A DNA stretch of 64,000 bases from the NCBI GenBank assembly GCA_963920665.1, contig OY987271.1, forward strand, positions 13,209,350-13,273,349, written 5' to 3'. Numbering within the stretch: position 1 is the first letter of the stretch; each line of letters opens with the position of its first letter. The position numbers were made by a program, and so were the translations under genes. This DNA comes from Straminergon stramineum. Lineage: Eukaryota; Streptophyta; Bryopsida; Hypnales; Calliergonaceae. Under the pieces are notes generated by a model that saw only the letters and a program-made list of their open reading frames with translations, did not search any database and had not been told where the DNA came from. Positions 24,567 through 36,557 of this stretch are shown here, piece after piece.

Positions 24567-25439
24567 ACTTTATAAATATAGATTTAGAGGTAGTGAAGTG
24601 GTAATGTAATGCTTTTGCATAATTTTGGTGTGTTGAAGTTTTCTAGCTTAAGTTCATAGGCAAATAGTCTATAGATGAGTTTTGTGTAGTATCTGCTTTA
24701 ATATGAAAACATGATAGTGTTAGAATTACAAAGTTCTATTCACTGTCTTTAGTGTGGACTTCTACAAGTGTAGAAGTGGAGATCTTAACAAAGTTCATGG
24801 AAGTACAATTGAAGTAGAAGTTCATTTATAAGATTGGGTCACTACTCTATTAGTGTGTACAACTCATAATTACAGTAATACTAATTATCCTTACTTTTTT
24901 CTTGTTTTTGTATCTATTTTTGGTGTAATTATTATATCCAATTGCGATATTGGCTTCTACACTTCAATAGGAGTAGAAAATTTGAATTAGAAATTCCCAA
25001 CCATATGTAATAAAAAAATGTAGAACTCAAAGGCTCCTATGAATGAGTGAATGACCACAGAATGTGAAGTACTTAATTTAAGGCTTGGGAAAATGCAATG
25101 GCACATAGAAACTGAAGGATCCTAAATCGTAAGCAAGATTGAAATGGTCGTTATATCCATGTTTGCAATTGCAATGGCACACAAGGTTGCTCTTAACCTT
25201 TTATGGATGGACTAGTGAGTATGAAAATCATCTCCAATGGAACTATGTAATGTGATGTACTTGCCTTTCCCCTCGACAAAAATACTCATTTCCAATATGA
25301 GGACTAAGTAAGATCTCCCTTTCGCCTCCCAAATTTTCAAAGATGGACAATTGCACTTATGTCGTACATTAGAAGTTCTTATCATCCACGGAACCAAAAA
25401 AATTCCTTGTGTATGGGATAAAGCCAAGATTGCCCTTTT
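24567..25439. other. Non-coding, AT-rich
   Basis: No supported gene. It may include the 3' end of the hAT element, but no matching terminal repeat was found by eye. Confidence 0.35.
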
Positions 25440-25625
25440 CTTTAGACTCGCATTCGCCTTTACACCCTCAGTGACCTTAGGTTGGATCCACAGTCGCCTT
25501 CATTCTAGGACCCGCAATCGCCCAGGATTTCAGACTCGTACTCACCCTCATTTTAGGACCCACGGTCACCCCAGCTTACCCATATGTGCCCCACCCGCAG
25601 TTGCCCATAGTGACGTGGTCAAAGC
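25440..25625 (+). repeat. GC-rich leader-type array without a downstream gene
   Basis: Units such as GACCCGCAATCGCCCAGG and CCCGCAGTTGCCC. Unlike the other arrays it points toward the 3' end of a gene on the opposite strand (25,744-27,120), so its own gene may have been lost. Confidence 0.5.
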
Positions 25626-25743
25626 TTTCCACATCACTGTTAACAACCTGCCATATAAGATAAAAATTTTGGCTGCCTTGCCCGAAAATCCTAAACCCTA
25701 ATTTCGTACTCGTCAAATTTGTCTTGAATATGCGACACACGTT

Positions 25744-27120
25744 TTATACGACATGCGACATCAAACGAACAACTCGACACCCAAACCCCAAAACACGTTC
25801 GATAGAACAACCCTGATCTACACTAGTTCCTCTAGAACCACGTTTTTCTATTGCATACTCTTCACAAAGAACACATAATCTAAAATCGTATTCAGAAGGA
25901 ATGCTTTCATACATAGAGCATGTGAAATTGAAAAATGGTTCAGGAGACGCAGAGAACCTTCTACACAACCTATACCTAAAAGCCCCTTTCATAAGAACAT
26001 CACCTTTTAGAGTGAACGAATCTCCTAAGTGAGGCTCGGGATACCACAATCTGCTAGGATGAGGGTCAAATAACAAAGCATCAATCCCATACGACTTTTC
26101 AAGATACACACAATGTGAACCTCTCAAACCCCAACAAGTATGTACACAAATGGAGGTCTTGTCGTATGTGTAAATCTCACCTTCATCATGCTTGAAGAAG
26201 TTGTGTAACCTAGTTTGACTAGACTCATTACTAGATGTCGAAGTTAAACTAGGGCACCTTTTCTTCTTGATGAACAATGTTCTCCCATCCTTTTGGTGTT
26301 GCAAATCCTCCAAGTTTTTATTGTGCACAATTCCGTGTATGTGATTCATGAGGTTTGCTTCCAAATTGCGCTTTAGAAGACACGATTGGAAGACTTCCTT
26401 TGGACAAATGAGGCATTTAGCCATGAACCAAAATGACTTCATGACAAGGTTGTTGGGATCACCAATTAATTGAAATGTGGGCTTTTGAGAATCAATGGAT
26501 TCATTTAGTATAGAAAGAATCCCAATGCCCTCTTTGACCATTTGCTTGTAGTCAATAGTAGTCACTTCAACTAGATTATTTCTTGTACTACTACATTGGG
26601 GATGGTTCTCAAACTTCAATCCTCTCTATCGATAGTAGTTACAAATATGGAAAATACTGATCAAATGGCTCTTCCGGAAATTAGAAAACATGTTGGATAT
26701 AATATTCTTGTTGCTCTTGTCGGTGCTTCCACTAATGAGACTCCGGCATTCTCCATAGTACACTTTGACAACGGCAGCTTCAGCTTGATCCCATGAGCAC
26801 AAGGACCAATTGTGATCTTCTATTGATTGCACCTTGAGATCTCTACGAAGTTTTTCCTTCGCCTTTTTATACCATTGTAGGACATCTTTCGGCGAAAGAA
26901 TGGACTTCATTGCTACACCATCTGTCTAGGAGTGCTCCTCTAATGTAGTAACCTTTACAATAGAGACTAGATCCATAATTCGAAGTTCTATAGACTCAAA
27001 TTCACTCGTAGCAAGCACCAAATCCACATTGTCTCCAATATTTTTGGTAGTTACTATAGATTTTTCAATGCTACACAATCGTAAACGTCTCATGCATTGT
27101 TGCATTGTAAATGCGAGCAT
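25744..27120 (-). pseudogene. Unrecognised ~459-codon gene with Cys/His clusters, two stops
   Basis: Seen: a single minus-strand frame from ATG 27,120 to the stop at 25,744, broken only by TAG at 26,926-26,928 and at about 26,623. The last 291 codons are open. A CLICPKE start with later HIHGIVH (C-x2-C then H-x-H-x3-H) looks like a zinc-binding BED/C2H2-type cluster. The C-terminal half is rich in Cys, Trp and His (HTCWGLRGSHC, SRLWYPEPHLGDSF, RLCVLCEEYAIEKRG). I do not recognise the family and give no function. The A/T-rich 5' end shares about 40 bp with 1,155-1,195. No leader array lies upstream of it. Whether the two stops are real mutations or introns were missed cannot be told here. Confidence 0.5.
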
Positions 27121-27312
27121 TATATAAAAATGTATATTTACATATTTTTGGATGGATTTTGATTACAATAATGTAGTGTAAAAGATGATGTTAGTTAAAG
27201 TAACTTCAAGATGATGTTTTTTTCTCGACAACAAACTATAAAAAAGAGTGATCATTGAAAAGGTTCATCAAGTTAATATAGTTTTTCTTTGTTTTTGACT
27301 TTGGATTTTAGT

Positions 27313-27525
27313 ATGTTGAATTGGAGGGGTTTTTTTGAGTCTCAAGATGAAGAACCTAAACCAAAGTTTGAATTTGAATTTGAATTTGAATTTGAATTTT
27401 CCTTGTCACAATTGCCGGACCAACCTCTTTTGCCTCTAAGTCTTGCACCACCATATGAGCGTCCACAAGAAGAAGCTGGGCCTTCTCGACCGCCAAAGCA
27501 ATCTCAATTGGAGCAACAATGGTAA
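27313..27525 (+). CDS. Possible short exon with (Glu-Phe) repeat, doubtful
   Basis: 71 codons from an ATG at 27,313. A (TTTGAA) microsatellite at 27,366-27,399 encodes alternating Glu and Phe, followed by a proline-rich part (PYERPQEEAGPSRPPKQ). The codons run into GGTAAGAAAA, which looks like a 5' splice site at 27,522, and TTTATTGCAG ends at 27,570, but the implied 49-bp intron is shorter than plant introns normally are. No family recognised; it may be chance. Confidence 0.2.
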   Translation: MLNWRGFFESQDEEPKPKFEFEFEFEFEFSLSQLPDQPLLPLSLAPPYERPQEEAGPSRPPKQSQLEQQW

Positions 27526-27570
27526 GAAAACTTTTAGTGTGATGCTTGAGTGTTGATGATTTTATTGCAG

Positions 27571-29304
27571 GTTGGATGTACTAAGTCCGGGAGTTGAGAA
27601 ATGATATTCGAAGGGTGTTTTGAAGGTCTTAATGTTGACCAATATTCTTGTATAGTTAGGCCTGTGAAAGAATATCGTGGCCACCAACATTGGTTAGAAG
27701 GGCCACTCAATCCTTAAATTAAGGCAAATCGTGTAATATATGTAGCAACTACTATCAAACAAGGCCATATTCATTATATTGAGACTTTTCACAAATTTTC
27801 ATATAGAATGCTAGTTATTGAAAAATTCATTTAAAAAAATAATAATTGAAATAAAAAATAAATAATGCTCAAATAATTATCCTATAATGAAATTCTAAAA
27901 GTTGGTGTTGTTCCCTATTTTTTTTAAATAATAGTAAAGAAATAAAGCGATTTATCTTCGAGTCGAGGATAAAAAATGAGACTGCAAAAAGTCTCAATAT
28001 AATAAATATGACCTCAAACGCATCCTCAAGTTCTTGAAGATGGAGTGATAATCACATTGAAACTCTATTTTTTACTTTTAATAGACATATGTTAAATTTC
28101 GATTCTTTTATTTCGTTTTTAAAAGCAATTTCAAATTTTATATTATATGTGTGAAGCTGTAGGAAGGAAATATACAAAGAATTTGCTTTCTAGTAACTTT
28201 GGGGTGATTTATCTTCTAGTGAAGAATGTAGAATGAGTTTAATGGTCAAAATAGATGATCAATGGATGATGGGGGAGCCACATGGTTAAAGTATGGGTTG
28301 AAGTCCACTCGACTTAGGTGGTTAAAATAGAAGATAAGGTAGAGGAAAAAGGGGATACTTTTCATCGTCTCTTTCGTTGTGTTTGTAAGGCCCGAATGTT
28401 TGAGGAGTTATAGTGTATTGTATTTTATGAATTTTCGATTGAAATTAGAAGAGTTGGATATTATGATGTTGTGTTTCTAAATTGATTTCACTTGCTTGAA
28501 TTGAAGTTGACATTCAAAAGTTGTGCTAATTTAAATTGAGGAAGGTCTATTACCTTCTATATAGAAGGTCTAAGACTTTGACCAAAAATAGAAGATAGAC
28601 AAATCTTTTGTTTGCAATGAAAATTGGAGAGAGTGAAGAAGATTTTTTTAACTTTCCATAAAGCTATCATTAATTCTATTTAGAGTTTGTATGAATGAGT
28701 TATGAGTGTTGAAGTGAAGAAGAGTTTACTATCCTCAATTTTAAAGGCCAAAAATTTAGATAGAGTTTTAGATTGATTTGGAATTTGGAGGAAGAGTAAA
28801 AAATTGTTTTAGCTTTCCAAAAAGCTATCACTCATATCATTTGGATGTATAGAAGTTTAGTGACATTGAATCAGAGTTCAACCAAGGAGCTGGAGTTTGG
28901 AAGATATTTTGAAGACTTGTATATTGTGGCTTGTGACTTTCACTTTCTTTATAAACTTTGTTGTTGTAGGTAGCATGGATCAAAGCATTGCTTAACATCA
29001 TTTTGTGTCGTAATAACGAAGTGGGGTTAATGGACCACATAGTTGAAATTTACTATGTTCTCACAATGAGGCACGATTGCTAGTCGGCGGGAGTTTGAAA
29101 TTTAGAAGCCAATCTTCCGAACGGTTCCATTTGTGGTCTGACCATCTCGTTCTACTTGTCCGAGACTTGTGATTTCTTATCATCTACTTTGACCATTACA
29201 CGCATTTAGAGCCCATTTCAGAATAGGTCAACGTGAAGTAATTCTACGACAATTTAGAAGATTCAACGAATAAGATTCAAGATTTTACACAAACACGTCT
29301 ACTT
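27571..29304. other. Non-coding, AT-rich, one internal duplication
   Basis: No supported gene. Blocks around 28,650-28,700 (AACTTTCCATAAAGCTATCA) and 28,808-28,860 (AGCTTTCCAAAAAGCTATCA) are direct repeats about 160 bp apart. Confidence 0.35.
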
Positions 29305-29574
29305 TCATTCTTCATTCGCTGCCAAGATCCCCATGATTTTCCGAGGCAAACCTCTCTCTATCTGACAATGTTCAAATTCCAAATCTTCTTCTACTAGAAT
29401 GAAGTGAATGCAATCTCTAATGGAATTTAGGACTTCAAAGTATATGTCAATCTTGTAGCACTCCTCCACATTCCAAAATTGAAATGACCCGAGGTGCTTG
29501 AAGACATTGAATTCTTCGAACCATTTCCTTAAATTCGACAACGAAATATCTTCTTTTGTATCCATGGGGCTCAA
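29305..29574 (-). CDS. Short ORF, unrecognised
   Basis: 89 codons on the minus strand with an even amino-acid mix (LRKWFEEFNVFKHLG, EVLNSIRDCIHFILVEEDLE). ATG start at 29,574. No domain recognised, no neighbour gene in frame. Listed because its composition looks protein-like and the region is slightly richer in GC than its surroundings. Confidence 0.2.
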   Translation of the reverse strand: MSPMDTKEDISLSNLRKWFEEFNVFKHLGSFQFWNVEECYKIDIYFEVLNSIRDCIHFILVEEDLEFEHCQIERGLPRKIMGILAANEE

Positions 29575-31490
29575 TAGTTTTGCCAGATCCCCTTCACACT
29601 TCTGAAAATAGATCTTTACCCTTATGGTGGTTAGTAGTATCTACCTTGCATTCCATTCCTCAAAATTCGAACAACAAATCCGAAATCCTTGGATTCAACT
29701 GAATTCAAAAGCAACAACATCCAACCTCTTAGTCAAGCTAGACCTCTAGCACTCATAGACAAACAAGAAAACAACAAGAATCCTCAATTCTAGACCTCTA
29801 GTACTCGTAGGGATTCAAGACAACAAAGAGAACCCTAGACCTCTAGCATTTGCAAGTATTGAAGAAGACAACCTTAAACCCTAAACTAGAAAATGCAAAT
29901 ACAAAACGACCATTTGAAATGTAAACACAAATCGCCTTAGAGGTCTCACAACCCTAATAGCAACAAATTCTAAAACCAAACCACTAGATCAAAAAGATGA
30001 CAACAAACAACTCCATGTGTTAGAACTTAGAAAGACGGAACCCTCAACAAGTTCCGCTCATCCAATTTCAGGAATGATTAAGCAACAACTACCAATAAGA
30101 ACTCCAATGCCTCTAATCCCCACACTCTAAAAATTTCTTCAACAAAAAACAATAGAGTGCGCGAAAGGGAGGCAAATTGAATTCAAAAACGCACAAATTG
30201 GCTTTCCCTCATGAATTCTTCTTTGGAAACCCAAAATGTAGAAATTGAAATTGCACTTAGAATACGGTAAGGTACCACTGTTGGACACCTTCCCTCTCAA
30301 TCATTCATCTATTTAAGCCCAATAGAAAATACTCACTTTTCATCCACTCCGAATTAGTGAAAGTCAATAATTAATAGAGTGTACAATTCAATCCATATAC
30401 TCCTTTCTTTACATGATATTTTATATGTATCAATTACATAATTCTCTAGTATTATACCTAATGCTATAGTATTTATAATGATTTAAAAAAAATTTAAAGC
30501 AATGTATATTGCATGTATTTTTTAATTTTTTTTTCCAAGATTTATTCAAAATGAATATATTAGACCCTATTTTTTATCGCATGTAGTTTCTATGATTTTT
30601 GCTAGTGCCTCCCTAGGGTGTTTTTCAAGTAACAATCCATAGAAAGAAATGGTGATAGAAATTAAAAATTCATTAAAACCTTTTTCTCATGATAAAATCT
30701 CAAAACTCTTTATATTCAAATTTAAGCATTAAGAATTTTCTTAGAATTTTTTCATTGCTTTTCATTTACGATTCTATGACCAAAATGCACTTTCAAAGAC
30801 TTGTAGAGTGGTATTCAAAATAGTGTTCATTAAAGTTCAAGATGAGATTACCATTGAGTGGAAAATATATAGATGACTATTCACTACTTTCTACAAGTGG
30901 TTGAAAAGTTCTCAAGCATTTTCATTCTCAAAAATGTATCACCAAAGCAACTTTTTCAGAAAGCATTGAATTGTCAAAAAGTGATTGAAAGTATAAAAGA
31001 AATATTATTATACGCTCTCCAAATATTGGAGATGAACAGTCAACAAGGGTTATGTGAGAATCTCTTAGGTGAACAATGGAGGATGTCATGAGATGGAAAC
31101 TTGGAATCTACCGGGTTAGTATAAAATAGATCTATAATAGTATGGAATCTTTCAAAATTTCCAATAGGCAAATAGAATTAGAATTCTCTTAGCCTAAACA
31201 TTGCATTAAGGTAGAGAGAATGATCCAGGTGATCCATTAAAAGATCGAGGATGGATCCGGATTCCAGAAACCTAGATAGCGACAACCTACGGTTTAGAGT
31301 TCCGGTCTAGGAATCTAAGGAATCGTTACGAGTAAACGGTCCACTACTAGAACGGTTGGTAGGATGACAGGTACTTAACCCCGCCACTCTCATTTCTCTT
31401 CCCTCTTTTTTCTACAATAGTTTTGCGCTCATATAGTTGAGTGAAAGAGTGGTGAGTTAGTGATTGTTTTAGCAATTCAGTTAGTTCTGG
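29575..31490. other. Non-coding stretch
   Basis: Three loosely repeated blocks CTAGACCTCTAGYACT near 29,739, 29,791 and 29,844. No supported gene. GGATGGATCCGGATTCC at about 31,250 recurs at 34,363, which may mark the two sides of one element enclosing the degraded ORF. Confidence 0.35.
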
Positions 31491-31496
31491 TTTACA

Positions 31497-33468
31497 ATGG
31501 TAGAGGGAGATATCCGTAAACTACTAGTTATGACACGGATGGTTTGTCCAACCATTTCGGAAAGGCTGAGCGACCGGTCACAATTAGAAGATGACCTGAG
31601 CACAATAGGGTGTAAAGGCCTGTTCTTTAGGCCATGGACTGTAAAGAACGATCGGATGATTCAGGAACTCATCGTAGGAGCTTTGAATCAATATAAATTG
31701 ATAGTGAGGGGGTGACCTGGAACCTAGACAAATGAGGTTTGGGCAAAGGTATACGGATTCCCCAGGAAGGGATCCAGTTTAGCCTCTTGAATGGATAAGT
31801 TCATAGTAGGGAAGTTTAGAAATGCAACCCATTCTAAGGAAGGGTACGCCATTAGTGATTGTCTAGATGGGAGGCAAAAGCAAGTCTTAGAGTTCCTTAT
31901 TTCAATCTTGTATCTGGAAAAGCCTACCCGGGTTACAATTACGGTAGCCAACACCATTTTTTGTGCAATGGAGGGTAGACCAATCAACTAGGGGAAAGTC
32001 ATTGGAGCAGTGGTCTCTAAGCTTGCCGCCAATGTAGGAAAGCCTAAGACCAACCCAATCGGCCCTTACTTATTCCACCTCTACCACTATGCGGAACTTT
32101 TGAGTGATGCTGAGATAGTAGAGTAGAACACCGGATCCACAATCCTACATTATGGCCTCATGGACAAAGTGGAGGTGAAGCAGCCGACATTCGAAGAAGA
32201 AGAAGAGCCGGAAGGGGAAGAGCAGCTCATAGATCGAAGACGAAGGAAATCTACTGATCCGGCTTCATGAGGGAACCTCCTTGTTCCGGAGAAGGTTCCG
32301 AAAAAGCCAGAGGAAGACATTTTCGGATTCTTCAAGATCAGACTCAACTAGGTCTTGCAGGCACAAAAGTACCATGAGAATTTGGTAGATCTTCTTAGGA
32401 GGATCAACAAGGAGTTGAAGGTCGAACCAGAGAAGATACTCGACGCAGTGAAGAAACTTATGAATTCCGAAGAGTTGGGACAGAAGGAGAAGTAGATCGA
32501 GAATATGGAGAAAGAAAAGACTAACCTCCAATCCAAATTGAGTTGGGCAAAAGGGAAGTTAGCCACAGCGAAGCGAAGGGAGAAGGAAGCTCTGCAGCTT
32601 GTCAAGAACCTATCTAATCTGGTGGATAGACCCGCGGAGCTCATCGTCAAGGCCTCCCTTGGTCCAGAACCAACTAATAGAGGAAGGACATCTGACTGGA
32701 TCCAAGGTAGTCCGGATCCTAGTCGACTTCTCATCAAGGATGGATTCAGTGCTAAAGGAGATGCGCCAGCTCTTAGGACAAATTGATCCAGACTGTGTCA
32801 TGGACTTTTCCCACTTTCCGGAAATCCACTTTGATACGAAAACTCCACTAAAGTGAACGGCATCTCTCCCACTTCCGTCAAGACCGGAAGTTCCTAGGAA
32901 GACTCTCTAGCATTCAATAGAGCCCTTCTCAACACAGTTGGAGAAGACCATCCGAGGGAGCGTGAAGACAGTTCGGGAGCCAACCAAGTAGCCGAACGTA
33001 GCACGAGAGTTGGCGCCACCGGAAGTTACCATCTCACCACCCATTTTGATGATCTGTCTTCCTGAGAAGGAAACCCTTCAGACACCAAGTTGCTTATCTG
33101 GAGTGACTTGGCGGACCGGATTGAAGGACTGATGAATCTGGCCTAGACTCATCCAGAAAGCTTTGAGCATATGCAACAGCCTTAACCAAAGCATGAGAGG
33201 ACCACCATCATGCTGGTTGAGACCTCTCCAAGAGAAGAAGAAGACCAGAGGGCGATCACTCAAATTGAGAAATCTAAAGAAGAGGAGTACCAAACCGGAT
33301 GAGAGGAGGAAGAAGAGGAGGAGGACATGGAAGAGGAAGACTCGCCTCTGGAAATCCGGAAGATCCAGACCCGAGCAACGTTGAGGATAACTTTGGTGAA
33401 GGCAACTCCGAGGGCATCCATCTGGGCACCATCAAGTCAAGGCGGGAGTAGTCAAAAGAAAGCGTGAA
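31497..33468 (+). pseudogene. Degraded acidic coiled-coil ORF, probably of a retroelement
   Basis: Seen: from ATG 31,497 one frame continues for about 400 codons through eight stops (TGA 31,713; TAG 31,725; TGA 31,788; TAG 31,989; TAG 32,124; TGA 32,268; TAG 32,349; TAG 32,493), then shifts near 32,650 and again later, ending with GGSSQKKA before TGA near 33,468. The first 230 codons look globular (PINxGKVIGAVVSKLAANVG, GPYLFHLYHYAELLSDAE). The rest is Glu/Lys-rich and likely coiled coil, ending in a very acidic tract. This order resembles gag-like ORFs of non-autonomous plant retroelements, but I could not identify the family. No protease, reverse transcriptase or integrase is present. Confidence 0.45.
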
Positions 33469-34988
33469 AGGCGAAGTAGTTAGGGTTTCAATTAGTTAGG
33501 ATTTGAATTTTGAATCTGATCTGGGTTTCCAGGTGTAGGCTCAAGTTCCGAATTTGTAGGATCTAACTTTCTGGGTTTCTTGGGAGGTCTGTGATTAGTC
33601 ACCTAGATTTTCGGGTGGCTATTTGGCTTTGGATTTTGGAGTTTTTAAGTGAGAGGTAGGTTTGTTGTCTTGTCATTCCATCCTAGAGCTTATAGTTGGT
33701 ATCTTGTCATCCTTCCTTTAATCTGAGCCACCAAGTGGACATTCAGGAATTGATCTCTTGTATATCCAACTTTTCTATGTTTGCTTGTGAGAGCGTTGAA
33801 GTGTAAGAGATAGGAGGAGGAAAGGAGGAATCTGGATCTGAGGTGACTAGATCTGATTTGGGAGGGAATGTTTGTGACGTAGTTTAGGCTTGTGAATATG
33901 GTCTTGTGCGCGGTGCCTTTAAAACACTGGAACGGAAATCCGGCAAGGAGTGGCATGGGTGCAAGTCCGAAATACCAAGGAGGGTTCCGTGTAGAGATAA
34001 GTAACCACTAGCGGAAAAATCCCCATCCTATTCTCCCCGGAAGGTCTGCCAAACCCTAGGATCAATCTAGTGAACAACTAACAATCTCCCATTGGTTCTG
34101 GTTTCTGTTGATGTGTCGTTGTAGTGGATAGGACTTGTTATGGCTTTGAATGACCTGCCTTCCAGACTAGCCATCCAGGAAGTTGTGAGAGTGTTTCTTG
34201 GTCTGATCTAGTGCAACATTTGGTCTAAGTGTGTTTTGTGTAGTTTAGAGAGAGAAGAGAGTGTGAGGAATACAAGTGGTGAGTCCCTACCCCTCTACAA
34301 GATCAAAGGTAGACCCTCTGAAGGTAAAATAGAGGCATCAAAAACCAGTGTGTGCGAGAAGTGATGGATCCGGATTCCGGAAAGGAGTGGATCGGGATTC
34401 GATTTGGGAAAGGTAGTGATCCGGAAAAGAGAGAAAAGAGGTGAAGAGAGAGCTTAAGTTAGTAATCCAGATAATCTCAGCTTGCAACAACAATCTAGAA
34501 TCCCGTGGGATGATATTTTGAGTCATTTTAAGATGTCTTGGTGTTGTAATGGTACTTATGCTCTACTTCGCGTACGATAGAGGAGATTTATTAAACACCT
34601 TCTCTCTCCTTCATATAAGTCTTGAGGTCTTGAAATCCCTTTTATAGAGACACTTTGTACTTGTGTACATTGGCTTTCTACCTCAAGATTTGTGGTTTTG
34701 TTTTGTTCCTTGTTCACAACATATTATCATTATAATCATAAAAATTAATTTTGATAGTAGAAATATTTGATCAAATTCCTTAAAACTCTATTTATTCATG
34801 GTCACAAATCAAAACTTCCATAGCGAAGATGAATTACACATAAAGAGAGTGAAGAGACTCCAATCTAATCTTTTTTAAATTGGAATAAAATTAAAAGTTT
34901 GTACATCTTGTGTCCCATCCATTGCTCCAAGAGAAAAATGTACATCTATGAAGTGCCCATTTGAGAGCTAGAAATGAATTTGGGTAGA
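33469..34988. other. 3' flank of the degraded ORF, non-coding
   Basis: Base composition like the ORF to about 34,600, then AT-rich. Contains ATGGATCCGGATTCCGG at 34,362, echoing 31,250. No gene seen. Confidence 0.35.
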
Positions 34989-35937
34989 TTAACCCCTAAA
35001 TGTTTTAGACTATGTTTTTTCCAAAAATGCTCCAAAACTATCATTTCTATTACAAGTACTGAATTTTAGGAAAAAAAATTTTAGACACATGTAATTCTAA
35101 GATCTTGTAGTACATTGATTTGAGAAGATGAAACAATTTCGAAAATTTCCACTATGTAGATTGTAAGATATTAGTGTTTGAATAGACAAAAATCCTTTTG
35201 AGGGCCTTGTGAAAAAACGGGAAGTTGCACTTCACAAGGCCACATTTGTATGAAAAAAACACCCAAATGGTGGTTACTCTTTGGATTCATTCTTCAAGTC
35301 AAGTTGCCTACATGCTTGAAAAAATTTAGATCATTTGGAATTGTACAACATATAGGAAAAAAATAGTAAGTTGAAAGAAGTAGAGAATGATTCAAAATAC
35401 TAAATTGTTAATAATTTATTTATGGAATGGAAAAATGCCAATCCCAATGGTTAAATTTTTGTAATAAACAATATACACCTCATGTTTTTATTTTTTTCCA
35501 AAAATATTACAAATTGAGTGAAATAAAGGTCTTCAAAGTTTATTTTAGAGTAGAGATTCCATTACTACCCACAAACTATCCATAACTAAAACTCTTCATA
35601 ACTTTCATCTCATAAATCAAAATGGAATGATTCAAAGCTTTTTATGTAAATATAAATCTTAAAAATCAATTTCAAATTTTTATTTTAAAAAAAAGTGATT
35701 TTTAAAGAAGTTTTTTTTGCTGCCTGGGCTGCCCGCCGAGCAATGAAAACAACATATCATACAATAACTTTTTAACCATGTATTCAAAAGTTATTAAAAT
35801 TTTTGGGTCTTAAAGCTATTCCTTGGGCACATGTTGTGTGAAAATTTCAAAGAAAAATAATAAAAATTCCATCTGTAGTGAGCTACCTGAAATCGCCATG
35901 TTGCCAAAAAAACACCATTTGGTCCTTTAGGGGTTAA
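34989..35937 (+). mobile_element. TTAACCCCTAAA-ended non-coding element, copy 1 (949 bp)
   Basis: Begins TTAACCCCTAAATG and ends CTTTAGGGGTTAA, so its ends are inverted repeats. The whole length is similar to the reverse complement of 39,725-40,653. No ORF. No convincing target duplication (TAGA on the left, ATGA on the right). A non-autonomous DNA transposon is the simplest reading. Confidence 0.55.
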
Positions 35938-36182
35938 ATGAAAATTATCCAATTTGATGTGGAGATTTATCTTCATTGGTCCAAGTCTGGGAGGCTACCC
36001 ACTATTGAGAAGGAACTTGGAAGTTGACCTTCATATTTTTAGTAGGTAGCCATGGTGATTTTGGATCATTGCTTTTAATAGATAGCTTTTATAGCAAATA
36101 TACAAGTAGATTTCAATGTGTTGTCTCTATAAGCAAATAATTTAAAATGGATTTGTGGAATGTGTACCCAAAAGATCCTTTT

Positions 36183-36540
36183 GGGACGGAGGGAGTAGTA
36201 AACAATCTACATCCTATGATTTTATTTTTTTCTAAAAATATTGAAAATTGAGTTAAATAAAGGATTTCAAAGTTTATTTTAGAATAGAGAATCCGAAACT
36301 ACCCACAAACTAAAACTCCTTATAACTTTCATCTCATTAATCAAAATGGAATGATTAAAAGCTTTCCATGTACATATAAATCTAGAAAATCAATTCCAGA
36401 TTTTTATTTCTTAGAAACGTGTTTTTTTAAGAAATTTTTGTGTTGCCCAAAAATCAATGAAAATTACATATCATGCCTTAACCTTCTAACTATGTAGTCA
36501 AAAGTTATGAAATTTTTGGGGTTATGTCATAATAGTATCA
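36183..36540 (+). repeat. Truncated copy of the same element behind a Stowaway-like end
   Basis: 36,198-36,440 repeats 35,480-35,700 in the same direction (CAAAGTTTATTTTAGAATAG, then ACTACCCACAAACTA, AATGGAATGATT). It starts right after GGGACGGAGGGAGTA at 36,183-36,197, which matches the terminal sequence known from Stowaway MITEs (CTCCCTCCGTYCC). The other Stowaway end was not found. Confidence 0.45.
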
Positions 36541-36557
36541 TAACTATTATGTCATAA

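Noticed and set aside
27522..27570. Confident 49-bp intron
   Set aside because: Shorter than normal plant introns, and the downstream frame has stops in all but one frame; kept only as a low-confidence note.
31497..33468. Stop codon reassignment (TAG/TGA read as Trp)
   Set aside because: The protease gene and other loci use the standard code, and this ORF also has frameshifts; decay is simpler.
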